A stretch of 39,838 nucleotides of DNA. It comes from a virus. The notes under the pieces are model-generated. The model did not search any database. It had not been told where the DNA came from and was given only the letters and a program-made list of their open reading frames with translations. Positions 7,995-15,686 of the stretch are shown here, piece by piece. How positions within the stretch are numbered: the first letter of the stretch is position 1; each line of letters starts with the position of its first letter. The DNA lies in the IMG/VR virus record IMGVR_UViG_3300037104_000186, positions 1 to 39,838 of that record; one strand, 5' to 3'. Both the position numbers and the translations under genes were made by a program.

Positions 7995-8522
7995 CTAGAA
8001 CGCCTGCATCTTGTTCGACTGGGCGCTGGCGCCCGGCATCGCGTTCATCCACGATCCGGCGCCGCTGCCGGGGGTGGAGCCGCCGCTGCTGGCGAACTGG
8101 CCGCCCGGGACCGCGTTCGGGTCGAAGGACGCCGGTTTCGTGGTGGCGCCGAACCCGGGCGCGCCGGACGGGCCCATCTGCCCACCGCCGCCCATGATCT
8201 GCTGCATGATTTGTTGCAGCGCGGGGCCGCTCGGCATTCCGCCGCCACCGCCCGCGACCTGTTGCATCTGCTGCGGCGACATGCCGACGTTGGCTCCCGC
8301 GGGCATACCGCCCGGCGCTGGCGATGCGCCTGCGCTCAAGGGAATCACCGGGCCGGCGATCTGGCCCCCCGTCATCACACCGGGCTGCGCGGCACCCTGC
8401 TGCCCCTGTTGTTGCTGCTGGAACCATTGCTGCAACTGGGCCATGAAGTCGCCGCCCGCGCCGACCATCGATGACGGCATGGGGGTGCCGTACGGATTCA
8501 TCCCCTGATTCATATCCATCAT
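7995..8522 (-). CDS. Low-complexity Gly/Met/Gln-rich virion protein candidate
   Basis: A 175-residue protein starting MMDMNQGMNPYGTPMPSS. Almost all of it is Gly, Met, Gln, Ala and Pro, with a Gln tract (FQQQQQGQQG) near residue 35 and two QQIMQQIMGGGG-type elements. No fold can be inferred. The start at 8522 overlaps the upstream stop as ATGA, which selects the first of three nearby ATG codons. It sits between two other repetitive virion-type proteins and is probably co-translated with them. It may be structural or an assembly factor; nothing in the sequence decides this. Confidence 0.6.
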   Translation of the reverse strand: MMDMNQGMNPYGTPMPSSMVGAGGDFMAQLQQWFQQQQQGQQGAAQPGVMTGGQIAGPVIPLSAGASPAPGGMPAGANVGMSPQQMQQVAGGGGGMPSGPALQQIMQQIMGGGGQMGPSGAPGFGATTKPASFDPNAVPGGQFASSGGSTPGSGAGSWMNAMPGASAQSNKMQAF

Positions 8523-9505
8523 GTGCCGTACCCCGTTCCGTAGCCGCTGGAGTCGAAACTGCTACCGCCGTAGGTCGTCGACGGCCCGCCGCCACCGCCG
8601 CTGAATATGCCCTGCAACAGCGGTGAGTTGCCGAGCGTATTGAGGCCGCTGGTCAGGTTGTTGAGGCCGACCTGCCCCTGATTGAACGCATTGGTCCCGC
8701 CCTGCTGGCCGATCGTCAGGTATTGCCCCGTTTGATTCGATCCCTGCGTCAGCGGGTTGTAGATGCCGGTCTGCGCGAGGTTCGCTCCCGCCTGTCCAAG
8801 CTGGTATGGCGACATCGCGCCCTGGTTGAGCGTGTTGACGCCGCCCGTCAGGTCGTTGAAGCCCTGCGCATTCAACTGGCCGGCCGTGCCGGACGCACCC
8901 TGCAATCCGGCCACACCCTGCGCTTGGCGTTGCAATTGCTGGTTCTGCCAGTTGGTCAGGAAATTGGAGTCCGCCTGATTCGACAGCCCCGCCGCCTGCG
9001 CGCCCATGCCGATGCCACGCATCGAGGAATTCGCGTTCGCGGCATCAGCGACCTGCTGGCGCTGCTGGTTGAATAACGTGTGCTGCGGGTCAAGCGAGGT
9101 CTGATAAAGCTGGTTGCCGGCGTTCAGTAGGCCCTGCTGCGCGCCTTGCATGTTGCCCGCCTGATTGATGAGCGCGTTGCCGACGTTGGAGGTCGTCTGA
9201 CCGTTGTTGGCGAACATCCCGCCCGGCGCCGTCGCCTGCTCTGCCGCGGTGAGCGCGGCCTGCATGTTCCCACCGTTCGCCTTGAGCGCCTGCTGAAACT
9301 GCGTCATGAAGTTCTGGTAGTCGGTGTCCGCCGTCCCCTGCGCCTGCGGGACGTAGCCGGTCGAGCCGCCGCCGCCCCCACCGCCAGAACCGCCGCCGAG
9401 ACTGTTGGCGATTGAAAGCCCGCCGCCGACGATGCCGACGACAGAGGCGACCGTGCCGAGCGTGGGGAGCGTCAGGAAAGCGCGCAAGCGTTGGACGATG
9501 TTCAT
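8519..9505 (-). CDS. Virion protein with shared N-terminal leader
   Basis: A 328-residue protein starting MNIVQRLRAFLTLPTLG, one of the shared leader peptides found on at least seven proteins of this phage. A hydrophobic glycine-rich segment (VASVVGIVGGGLSIANSL, about residues 18-37) and a poly-Gly run follow. The remainder is a repetitive Asn/Gln/Gly/Leu protein with recurring LNQG, LTSG and NALINQAGN elements. It could be a membrane-penetrating internal protein like the smaller ejection proteins of podoviruses, because it has one membrane-like helix and sits next to the other internal-type proteins. That is inference from context. ATG 9505 overlaps the upstream TGA. Confidence 0.65.
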   Translation of the reverse strand: MNIVQRLRAFLTLPTLGTVASVVGIVGGGLSIANSLGGGSGGGGGGGSTGYVPQAQGTADTDYQNFMTQFQQALKANGGNMQAALTAAEQATAPGGMFANNGQTTSNVGNALINQAGNMQGAQQGLLNAGNQLYQTSLDPQHTLFNQQRQQVADAANANSSMRGIGMGAQAAGLSNQADSNFLTNWQNQQLQRQAQGVAGLQGASGTAGQLNAQGFNDLTGGVNTLNQGAMSPYQLGQAGANLAQTGIYNPLTQGSNQTGQYLTIGQQGGTNAFNQGQVGLNNLTSGLNTLGNSPLLQGIFSGGGGGPSTTYGGSSFDSSGYGTGYGT

Positions 9506-10026
9506 TTGCTCTCCAGTGCCTTTTGCCGATCGCCGAGCAGGAAATCCTCGTACGACGGCGCAATCAGATACGTTTCCAGCCGATCGACGTCGCGTTCGTC
9601 AGTCGGATTCGCGTGAATCGTCGTCCAAAGCGTGTCACGCAGCGCATATCCGGCCCGTTTCGTGCCCGGCAGCGACTCGAAAGTGCACGGGCCGACAATA
9701 CGCTTGTGCCCCGCTTCTGTCGCCACTTCAATCTCGCCGAACTGGACGACGTTGACGCAGGCATGGCGGTGAATGTGTCCGACGATCGCCACACCCTGCG
9801 GGATCAGCATCGATCGCACGTAGACGCCGGCCGCAAAGTGATGCGTCAGCGGGCACTCGAATGGCTCGAGCAGCCGCAGCTCATCCTCGAGCCGGTACAG
9901 CGCCGCGCGCCGATCAGCATTCGGCAGCGTCGGCGCCGCCCGCGGCACGACATAGCTCGCGATCGGATCACCGTAAAAGTCGGTTTCGATCACATACGGC
10001 CGCTCGGTCTGGATCAAATGCCGCAT
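9502..10026 (-). CDS. Cupin-like small virion-associated protein
   Basis: A 174-residue soluble protein. After a Tyr/Pro-rich start, residues about 60-150 read as a compact beta barrel: LTHHFAAGVYVRSMLIPQG, then GHIHRHACVNVVQFGEIEV, then glycine-spaced strands. The HIHRH cluster and the G-x-I-x-V spacing are like a cupin metal-binding site, but no substrate can be inferred. It lies between the lysis genes and the internal virion proteins, starts at ATG 10026 and ends in an ATGA overlap with the next gene. It may be an assembly protein or a minor virion component rather than an enzyme. Confidence 0.55.
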   Translation of the reverse strand: MRHLIQTERPYVIETDFYGDPIASYVVPRAAPTLPNADRRAALYRLEDELRLLEPFECPLTHHFAAGVYVRSMLIPQGVAIVGHIHRHACVNVVQFGEIEVATEAGHKRIVGPCTFESLPGTKRAGYALRDTLWTTIHANPTDERDVDRLETYLIAPSYEDFLLGDRQKALESK

Positions 10027-10029
10027 TTA

Positions 10030-10203
10030 TTACGCCCGATTCGGCATGAAATAGCCGGCCAGCACGCTGATCACCGTGCTCATCGCCAGCGCCACGTCAG
10101 CAGGCACGGTTGCGCCGGTGAATGTCTGGATGCCCCAGACGATGATGGTTACGGCCGCACCGGCCGCGCCGACGGCGTAAATCTTGTTGCTGGGCGCGTT
10201 CAC
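10030..10203 (-). CDS. Putative holin (two TM)
   Basis: A 57-residue protein starting at GTG 10203, which overlaps the preceding stop as GTGA. It has two membrane segments, YAVGAAGAAVTIIVWGI (about 9-25) and VALAMSTVISVLAGYF (about 38-53), joined by a short TGATVPAD loop. Size, topology and position beside lysozyme and lipoprotein genes fit a small class II-type holin, which would make lesions in the inner membrane for endolysin release. The longer open frame upstream of the GTG is a shadow of the lipoprotein gene. Holins share little sequence, so this rests on topology and context. Confidence 0.65.
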   Translation of the reverse strand: MNAPSNKIYAVGAAGAAVTIIVWGIQTFTGATVPADVALAMSTVISVLAGYFMPNRA

Positions 10204-10550
10204 GGTTTCACCGCCGGAGTCGGCGTCGTGGCCGCGCAGATGATCTTTTGCGCCTTCGACAATTGTTGTGTGGCGGCAAGCACAGCCTGACCCGCCAGGC
10301 ACGCCTGCACTGCGGCCTGTACGTCAGCCGCGGTCGCGGTCGCAGGAAGCTGCTGACAGATGGTCGCCGGGTCCACAGGCAGCGTCGGCAGCGTCAGGCA
10401 ATTGCCCGCTGCGACCGCGTTGATCTGGCTGGCCACGCCCATGAACACATTCGCCACCGCCACGTTTGGGGAACCTCCGCTCGCGGTCGGCAACAGTGAA
10501 CACGCGGATAGGGCAACGGCTGCGACGATGATGGTGAATATTCGCTTCAT
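10200..10550 (-). CDS. Lysis-cassette lipoprotein
   Basis: A 116-residue protein with a clear lipoprotein signal: MKRIFTIIVAAVALSAC, where LSAC is the lipobox and Cys17 would be the lipidated residue. The mature part is Ala/Thr/Val-rich with three more cysteines and a Pro-rich end (TTPTPAVKP). A GGAGCATCAA ribosome site precedes ATG 10550. In this position it may act in outer-membrane disruption, like an Rz1 or unimolecular spanin component. It is longer than typical Rz1 and lacks an obvious C-terminal membrane helix, so it may instead be a host-envelope lipoprotein of other function. Confidence 0.65.
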   Translation of the reverse strand: MKRIFTIIVAAVALSACSLLPTASGGSPNVAVANVFMGVASQINAVAAGNCLTLPTLPVDPATICQQLPATATAADVQAAVQACLAGQAVLAATQQLSKAQKIICAATTPTPAVKP

Positions 10551-10563
10551 TTGATGCTCCTTT

Positions 10564-11016
10564 TCATTTGACTTCGGTTAACGCACTCAATACCAGAATC
10601 AGGTCCGGCGGAGTAATCTTGTTGGAAGTCGATGCGAGCGGGAATCGAAAATAGCCCGATTGTTGCAGGCCCGCAGCAACAAGTTCCGAGCAGAACCAGC
10701 TTTCCGGGTCGCTCCAGTCGCGCCCCAGCACGAACGCGAGGATCCCCTCGCAGTCGTACGGCTTCCCCAACTGGCTGTTGAGAAATGCGTAGTACGACGC
10801 CGTTATCGCATCGCTGCAGGGAATCGATATTTTCAAAGTTTCCTGCGTTCCCGTATACGCCGCATCCCTCACCCTCACGCCATCCGGAAGCCGCGATCCG
10901 AGCAGCGTCCCGTCGGGCATAACCGTATCGACGTGCGAGTAGCGCGGACCGCCGCCGTACCATTCGATCAATTGCGAGTCGAGGCCGGTGCCCTGTAGGA
11001 ATTGCAAGGTGATCAT
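10564..11016 (-). CDS. Permuted papain / NlpC-P60-like peptidase
   Basis: A 150-residue protein starting MITLQFLQGTGLDSQLIEW. Two motifs stand out: RYSHVD (His28) near the N-terminus and WFCSELV (Cys109) near the C-terminus. His before Cys is the circularly permuted order of the YaeF/YiiX-type NlpC/P60 superfamily, whose members cleave amide or ester bonds in peptidoglycan peptides or lipids. KPYDCEG (about 85-91) is also typical. It sits directly after the lysozyme gene, so an accessory role in cell-wall lysis is plausible. The start at 11016 overlaps the lysozyme stop (ATGA); longer frames are shadows. No signal peptide is visible, so export would need the holin. Confidence 0.7.
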   Translation of the reverse strand: MITLQFLQGTGLDSQLIEWYGGGPRYSHVDTVMPDGTLLGSRLPDGVRVRDAAYTGTQETLKISIPCSDAITASYYAFLNSQLGKPYDCEGILAFVLGRDWSDPESWFCSELVAAGLQQSGYFRFPLASTSNKITPPDLILVLSALTEVK

Positions 11017-11474
11017 GGGCGCCCACTGTAAACCCCGTAGTCGTACATGCGCAATTCCGCCGCGCGCCGATTCTTCAACCCGCCATCCTTGACGGCTCCG
11101 ACGTAGACCCATTGCGGGAACCAGGTATTCGCCGCTGTCTCCGCGTCGCCATCATTGATCATCGTCAGGAGGTGCGAGCCGCGAAACGCGTTGGCGCCCT
11201 CGTTGTAGGTGAAGCTCGTCAGCGCGTCATGCTGGCATTGCTCGATCTGCACGTTCACGCACTTGTCGACCACGGCGCTGAATTCGTCGACCTCATCGGT
11301 AAGCCACTGGTCGGCCTGCGCGGGCGTGCAGGTGTCGCCCATCTTGACATCGGCGGTGTGGCCGAAGCCGAGCGTCGGCGTGCCGCCACCGTCGCGGTAG
11401 GCCACGAGCGCCGGCAGTCCGCCGCGCCCTTCCCACCAGCGCATGAAGTCCATCAGGTCCGCGGTCACCGTCAT
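11013..11474 (-). CDS. GH24 (T4-type) lysozyme, endolysin
   Basis: A 153-residue protein starting MTVTADLMDFMRWWEGRGG. Glu15 in WWEG, Asp28 in AYRDGGG and Thr34 in TPTLGFGHT line up with the Glu-Asp-Thr triad of T4-type lysozymes; the Asp-to-Thr spacing of six matches T4. The LTSFTYNEGANAF segment (about 85-97) is the usual second conserved region. It would cleave the glycan backbone of peptidoglycan. There is no signal peptide or SAR helix, so release should depend on a holin. The start at 11474 overlaps the upstream stop (ATGA). Neighbours on both sides are lysis genes. Confidence 0.92.
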   Translation of the reverse strand: MTVTADLMDFMRWWEGRGGLPALVAYRDGGGTPTLGFGHTADVKMGDTCTPAQADQWLTDEVDEFSAVVDKCVNVQIEQCQHDALTSFTYNEGANAFRGSHLLTMINDGDAETAANTWFPQWVYVGAVKDGGLKNRRAAELRMYDYGVYSGRP

Positions 11475-11737
11475 GGCTTGAAATGAATCACGGTGAGGAA
11501 GGCCGCCCATGCGGTAATCAACGCTGACCCGACAATAGCTAACCACTTGAATGCGCCGCCGCCGAATTTTGCCGCTTCCGTCCACACGACGATAGAAGCA
11601 GTATCCGATTTCACGCTATTGGTCAGACGCGTGTTCTCGTCGACCTTGCTATTTAGCGTCTGGATTCTGCTGATGGCGTCCATTTTGAAAGCCTCCAGTT
11701 TCCTGATTCTCTGCTCGTGTTCATTTAGGGTCGCCAC
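11471..11737 (-). CDS. XhlA-like coiled-coil membrane protein
   Basis: An 88-residue protein, taking GTG 11737 as start. GAGG lies about six bases before it, and an ATG at 11782 would give a longer overlap with the upstream gene. Residues 2-45 form a coiled coil (LNEHEQRIRKLEAF, SRIQTLNSKVDENTRL), and residues about 64-85 a single membrane helix (KWLAIVGSALITAWAAFL). This coiled-coil-then-TM layout is that of hemolysin XhlA-type proteins, which act with holins. It is directly coupled to the lysozyme. It may be the holin or a holin partner of the two-TM protein at 10030-10203. Confidence 0.65.
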   Translation of the reverse strand: MATLNEHEQRIRKLEAFKMDAISRIQTLNSKVDENTRLTNSVKSDTASIVVWTEAAKFGGGAFKWLAIVGSALITAWAAFLTVIHFKP

Positions 11738-12447
11738 ATTCGCCTCACGTCGCCATTGGTCATGTTTACGCACCAGATGCACTCGCCGAGGTCAGTGCGC
11801 CACCAGCCTGCGTATCCGGTTTGCGGGTCGAACTTCTGCACCACGCGACCGCTCAATTCGTAGGCCATCGCCTCGCCGCCGGGCATGCGAAAGCACGCGA
11901 TCGTGCAATGAATTTGCGTGTCATATGCAACGGCGATGTCCACGTACGGTGCATCCGCAAAATTCGCGTTGACGAAGAAACCATTGAGCGCATGCGCCAC
12001 GCGGTGATCGGCGGGGTCGCGGATCGGCGACAGCGGGTTCGCACGCCCGACTACCACGCCGACGCCATAGCCCTTGGTCTGACCGCCTTCCGGGGCCATC
12101 AGGTCGACCTCGAGACCCCAACAGGTACTGGATACCAGCGAGATGCACTGCGACTCGAACACGCCGGCCCACGTTGCGCCTTGGCCGTATTGATTCGCCT
12201 TGACGTAGAGCCCCACGTTTTCACCGGCGTCGCCGTAGTTGTCGAGCACGCCGAAGATGTTCCAGTCGAACGCGTTGTTATTGCCTTGCTGCACCAGCGT
12301 GCGCGCGAACAAGGCGCTATCGATCTGGCTGACTGCGTGCACATTCGCTACGCGATCAAGCACGAGGCCGCCCTGCGGCGGCAACGGTGTAACCGTCTGC
12401 GCAACGGCAACGGATGATGCGAACCAGAGGAGCGCGAGTATTCGCAT
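11725..12447 (-). CDS. Fibre-type protein with signal-peptide-like N-terminus
   Basis: A 240-residue protein. ATG 12447 overlaps the preceding TGA (TGATG). The first 17 residues (MRILALLWFASSVAVAQ) look like a secretion signal with a cleavage site after Ala-Gln, though they also resemble the shared virion leader. The rest is beta-rich, with WAGVFESQCISLV, WGLEVDLMAPEGG and YGVGVVVGRANP, a pattern I associate with C-terminal receptor-binding regions of tail fibres. It is the last of five consecutive fibre-type genes. Whether it is exported, or is a virion protein carrying a leader, cannot be settled from sequence. Confidence 0.55.
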   Translation of the reverse strand: MRILALLWFASSVAVAQTVTPLPPQGGLVLDRVANVHAVSQIDSALFARTLVQQGNNNAFDWNIFGVLDNYGDAGENVGLYVKANQYGQGATWAGVFESQCISLVSSTCWGLEVDLMAPEGGQTKGYGVGVVVGRANPLSPIRDPADHRVAHALNGFFVNANFADAPYVDIAVAYDTQIHCTIACFRMPGGEAMAYELSGRVVQKFDPQTGYAGWWRTDLGECIWCVNMTNGDVRRMWRP

Positions 12448-13187
12448 CACTCGATCCACTGCACGAGGCAATAGCCGGGCGCACCATCGCCGCCGAGTCG
12501 ACCTGCGTGCGACGCGCCTTGGCTTCCACCACCACCACCGCCTGCACCGTAGTGAGTTGCGGCTACAGCGGGCGCATCAAATCCGCTATTCGCGCCACCA
12601 CCGCCATCGCCATATACGGAAGCCGCGCCGCCGCTGCCGCCGGCGCCAAACGCGCTTAATGTGCCCCCGATCCCACCGACGTGCCCAGGAGCGTCCCCGC
12701 CAGCTCCGCCGGCCCCGCTGTTACCGCTTCTGCCGCCTTCGCTCCCGCCGAAAAAACAAGAACACTCGAGCGCGCCGTTGAGGCCCTTTGTAGTCGTTCC
12801 CCCTCCGTTTCCAATCGCGCCTTTGACCCCACCACCGCCCCCCGATGAGCCGCTGCTGAAGGATGCCCCGGCGGAGCCGAAAGCCCCGGGAGCGACGCTG
12901 ACGTTTGCAAAGCTGGTCGCCGTTCCTGAAGTCCCGTTAGCAGCGGCGCCGCCGCCCAATCCCTTGGCCCCCACCGTGACGGTTACTGACGATCCAGAGA
13001 CAACCGACACGGTCAAGTTTTCGCAGAATTCTCCTGAGCCTCCGCCGCCACCGGCGGATGGGACCGAACCCATTGATCCGCCCCCGCCGCCGCCGCCGCC
13101 GATCATTGACAGGAGCACGCAAGTAACGCTGCTCGGCACGGTGAATGTGCCCGAGATTGTGAACTCTTGGCCTTGGAGATCAGGCAT
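12447..13187 (-). CDS. Glycine-rich tail fibre-like protein 2
   Basis: A 246-residue protein (MPDLQGQEFTISGTFTVP...). After one short beta module ending in CVLLSMIGGGGGG, the rest is a glycine-rich domain of alternating GGG runs and short hydrophobic pieces, closing with PGYCLVQWIE. The same module, with the same order, forms the C-terminal 240 residues of the next protein (13187-14413), so the two are paralogous modules. Glycine-rich fibre tips of this kind are known as adhesins on phage tails. The start at 13187 overlaps the upstream stop by one base. High Gly content gives false proline-rich frames on the other strand. Confidence 0.75.
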   Translation of the reverse strand: MPDLQGQEFTISGTFTVPSSVTCVLLSMIGGGGGGGGSMGSVPSAGGGGGSGEFCENLTVSVVSGSSVTVTVGAKGLGGGAAANGTSGTATSFANVSVAPGAFGSAGASFSSGSSGGGGGVKGAIGNGGGTTTKGLNGALECSCFFGGSEGGRSGNSGAGGAGGDAPGHVGGIGGTLSAFGAGGSGGAASVYGDGGGGANSGFDAPAVAATHYGAGGGGGGSQGASHAGRLGGDGAPGYCLVQWIE

Positions 13188-14413
13188 CAGCCCACCCACT
13201 GCACGAGGACATACCCCGCACAGCCATTGCCGCCGCCAATCGTCGTTGTTGCGTGGCCACCACCACCGCCGCCGCCAGCACCGTAGGAGGTCGATGCGGC
13301 ACTCGCGCCGATCACCCCCCCGTTACCACCTGCACCACCGACGCCATAGACCGTATTCGCACCACCACCACCGCCGCCTTGCGAACTCGCCGTCGCACCA
13401 GCGGCAGCACCTATCGGATATCCCGGAGCCCCTGAACCTGCGCCACCCGCGGCGCCCACCACGCTTGACCCACCGCCTCCAGAATTGCCGCCGAAATAGG
13501 TGGGCGCTTCGGCCGCACCCAGCGTGCCAGCGTTTCCAGGATTCTGCGCAGATTTCGCAGCACTCCCACCGATGCCGCCACCGGCCCCCGAAGTTCCAGA
13601 AGTCGCCGCGCCGAAACCACCCTTCGCGATGTATTGGGTGCCGAATGACGTATCGCCACCGGGTGCTCCCACTTGCGCGGTGGACTGCGATGCAGTCCCT
13701 CCAGCACCCGCAGCGCCGACCGTAACCGTGACGTTGCCGGACACGATGACGGCGAGGTTCTCCACGAGTTCGCCGGAGCCACCGCCGCCCCCACCAGTCG
13801 CCGCGAGAATAGTTGTCGATCCACCACCACCGCCGCCGATCATTGAGACAATCACCGATGTCACGCCGGCAGGCCGCGTCCACGTTCCCGACGAGGTGAA
13901 TTCCTGCGCCTGTAACGAACCCGACGCCGGCACGCTCTCCCACGTCCCGTCGGCCTTGAGAAACTTGAGGGCGGCCGCGTCCCCCGCACCAGGCGCGGGC
14001 ACAAGGCCGTGCGTTCCGCCCGACCCGGTATCGCCGACCATGTTGTTCGGCGTGGCGACGACAGCTCCCGTCGTCGGTGTGATCGTCAGCGCAGGATCGA
14101 TGCTGCTGACGCTGGAAACAGCACCGCCGCCGCTGCCGTTCGCCGCCGCCGTGATGCGGCCCTGCGCGTCAACCGTTAGATTGGTCGACGTGTACGATCC
14201 CGGCGTGACGGCGGTGTTCGCCAGCTTCGCATCGATATTCGGCGTCGTCGTCGAATTGGTAACCGTCAGTACGACATTCCCGTCGTTGGTTTGCGTGACG
14301 GTCGTGACAGTTCCCCCACCGGGCCCCAGCCCATTGATGAGCCCGAGCAGATAGACGAGATCGCCGCGAATGTTGTTATCGACGACGTTGAATGGGAAGG
14401 GGCCGAACGGCAT
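13187..14413 (-). CDS. Glycine-rich tail fibre-like protein 1
   Basis: A 408-residue protein. Residues 1-170 carry common tail-fibre repeats: NTAVTPGSYTSTNLTVDAQG, then THGLVPAPGAGDAAALKFLK and ADGTW. From about residue 170 comes QEFTSSGTWTRPAGVTSVIV and a long glycine-rich adhesin domain ending GYVLVQWVG, paralogous to the whole of the next protein. It likely forms part of the receptor-binding apparatus. The start at 14413 overlaps the stop of the S74 fibre gene (TAATG). The downstream paralogue may be a duplicated tip that can vary independently. Confidence 0.8.
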   Translation of the reverse strand: MPFGPFPFNVVDNNIRGDLVYLLGLINGLGPGGGTVTTVTQTNDGNVVLTVTNSTTTPNIDAKLANTAVTPGSYTSTNLTVDAQGRITAAANGSGGGAVSSVSSIDPALTITPTTGAVVATPNNMVGDTGSGGTHGLVPAPGAGDAAALKFLKADGTWESVPASGSLQAQEFTSSGTWTRPAGVTSVIVSMIGGGGGGSTTILAATGGGGGGSGELVENLAVIVSGNVTVTVGAAGAGGTASQSTAQVGAPGGDTSFGTQYIAKGGFGAATSGTSGAGGGIGGSAAKSAQNPGNAGTLGAAEAPTYFGGNSGGGGSSVVGAAGGAGSGAPGYPIGAAAGATASSQGGGGGGANTVYGVGGAGGNGGVIGASAASTSYGAGGGGGGGHATTTIGGGNGCAGYVLVQWVG

Positions 14414-15678
14414 TACGCAGCCTTATCCTCAAGGGCGGCGACTATCGCAGTCAATTCCTGAATCGCCTTGATGAGCGGCGCAATGAGTTCCGTGTAGCCG
14501 ATCGACAGCACGTCGTGCCCGCCCTTGATGCTGTGATCCTGCAGACCACCGAAATCGTTGCGGAGCGCGGCGACTTCCTGCGCGATTAGGCCATGGTGGA
14601 AACGCACGCCAGGTCCGCTGCCGCCGCGATAATTCCAACGGAAGTCAACCGGGCGCAGCGCATTGATGAACGCGAGGCCAAGCTGCGTGTCGCGCACATC
14701 CGTCTTGTCGCGCACGTCCGAACGGTTCTGCACCGCGCCGTAGGCATACGTCGTTGTCGATGAGTCGCCTAGCTGAACTTGATTGCTGGCGGTGACGGCC
14801 GACGCCGACCCGAGACCCGAGCAATTGCTGAACGATATGTTGGCGGACAGCGCCTGAAATCCGACGGCCGTGTTGTTGGTCCCACTGGTCAGGCTTTCCA
14901 GCGTCGCCACACCGACGCCAACGTTATCATTGCCGGTAGCGGTGAGCATCGAATTGAAGCCGATGCTGACGCAATTGGTGATCGCCGTTCCAGTCGAATT
15001 CATGGCATTGCCGCCAATGGCAACGTTCTGTGTACCGGTAATATTGGTTGCCAGAGCGTTGCCACCAATGGCAACGTTCACGCCGCCGGTCGTCGTCGCC
15101 CCAAGCGAACTTGCGCCGATCGCTATATTTCCTGACGCCGTGGTGTTGGCCGCTGCGGCGTTATCGCCGACGGCAACATTGAACGCGCCGCCTGTATTCG
15201 CCAATAGCGCCGCCGCTCCAACGGCAACATTTTGCGATGCGGTCGTCCTCGCAAGAGCATTGACGCCTACGGCTATGTTTTGAAATCCCGTAACGTTCAA
15301 TGCAAGAGCATTGCCTCCGATCCCTATGTTGAACGTTGCGGTCGTCTGCGATGAGCACGCAGACGCGCCTATCGCTACATTCCCGCTCCCCGACGTGTTG
15401 ACCAACAGCGCCTCATATCCCACGGCAACATTTACTTGCCCTGTCGTTACGGGCATTGCGTTGTAGCCGAATCCGGTGTTTTGCAGCGCAAGGCTGGTTG
15501 ATGCGTTGCCCGTGTTGTATCCGAAAAACGTGTTCGTGTTGGTGACCGGAGGCGGCTGCACGCCGTTGGTGTTCACCTGGTTGGCGATGTAGTTCAGGTT
15601 TCCCATCACCGGCGCGGCATCGTTCACCTGACCATCGGCGATTTGAAACGGCAGCGGAAGGGGGACGATCGCAGTCAT
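14413..15678 (-). CDS. Tail fibre/spike with S74 intramolecular chaperone
   Basis: A 421-residue protein. Residues 1-45 include DGQVNDAAPVM and YIANQVNTNG, a module shared with the next gene upstream. Residues about 55-305 are many approximately 20-residue repeats with G-x-N-V-A-x-G-x-x-A-L spacing, as in beta-helical trimeric adhesin heads. Residues about 318-421 are a peptidase S74 (intramolecular chaperone) domain: NRSDVRDK, AFINALRPVDFRWN, GLIAQEVAAL and IGYTELIAPLIKAIQEL. Ser320 and Lys325, five apart, match the self-cleavage dyad known in this family. The domain would fold the trimer and then cut itself off after residue 319. Confidence 0.9.
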   Translation of the reverse strand: MTAIVPLPLPFQIADGQVNDAAPVMGNLNYIANQVNTNGVQPPPVTNTNTFFGYNTGNASTSLALQNTGFGYNAMPVTTGQVNVAVGYEALLVNTSGSGNVAIGASACSSQTTATFNIGIGGNALALNVTGFQNIAVGVNALARTTASQNVAVGAAALLANTGGAFNVAVGDNAAAANTTASGNIAIGASSLGATTTGGVNVAIGGNALATNITGTQNVAIGGNAMNSTGTAITNCVSIGFNSMLTATGNDNVGVGVATLESLTSGTNNTAVGFQALSANISFSNCSGLGSASAVTASNQVQLGDSSTTTYAYGAVQNRSDVRDKTDVRDTQLGLAFINALRPVDFRWNYRGGSGPGVRFHHGLIAQEVAALRNDFGGLQDHSIKGGHDVLSIGYTELIAPLIKAIQELTAIVAALEDKAA

Positions 15679-15686
15679 GGCAATCC

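Noticed and set aside
12661-13725. Long rightward proline-rich frame
   Set aside because: It is the complement of the glycine-rich adhesin genes; no ribosome site.
14880-15480. Repeated GGCAACATT-type pieces, possible DNA repeat array
   Set aside because: They encode the head repeats of the S74 fibre and vary like coding sequence.
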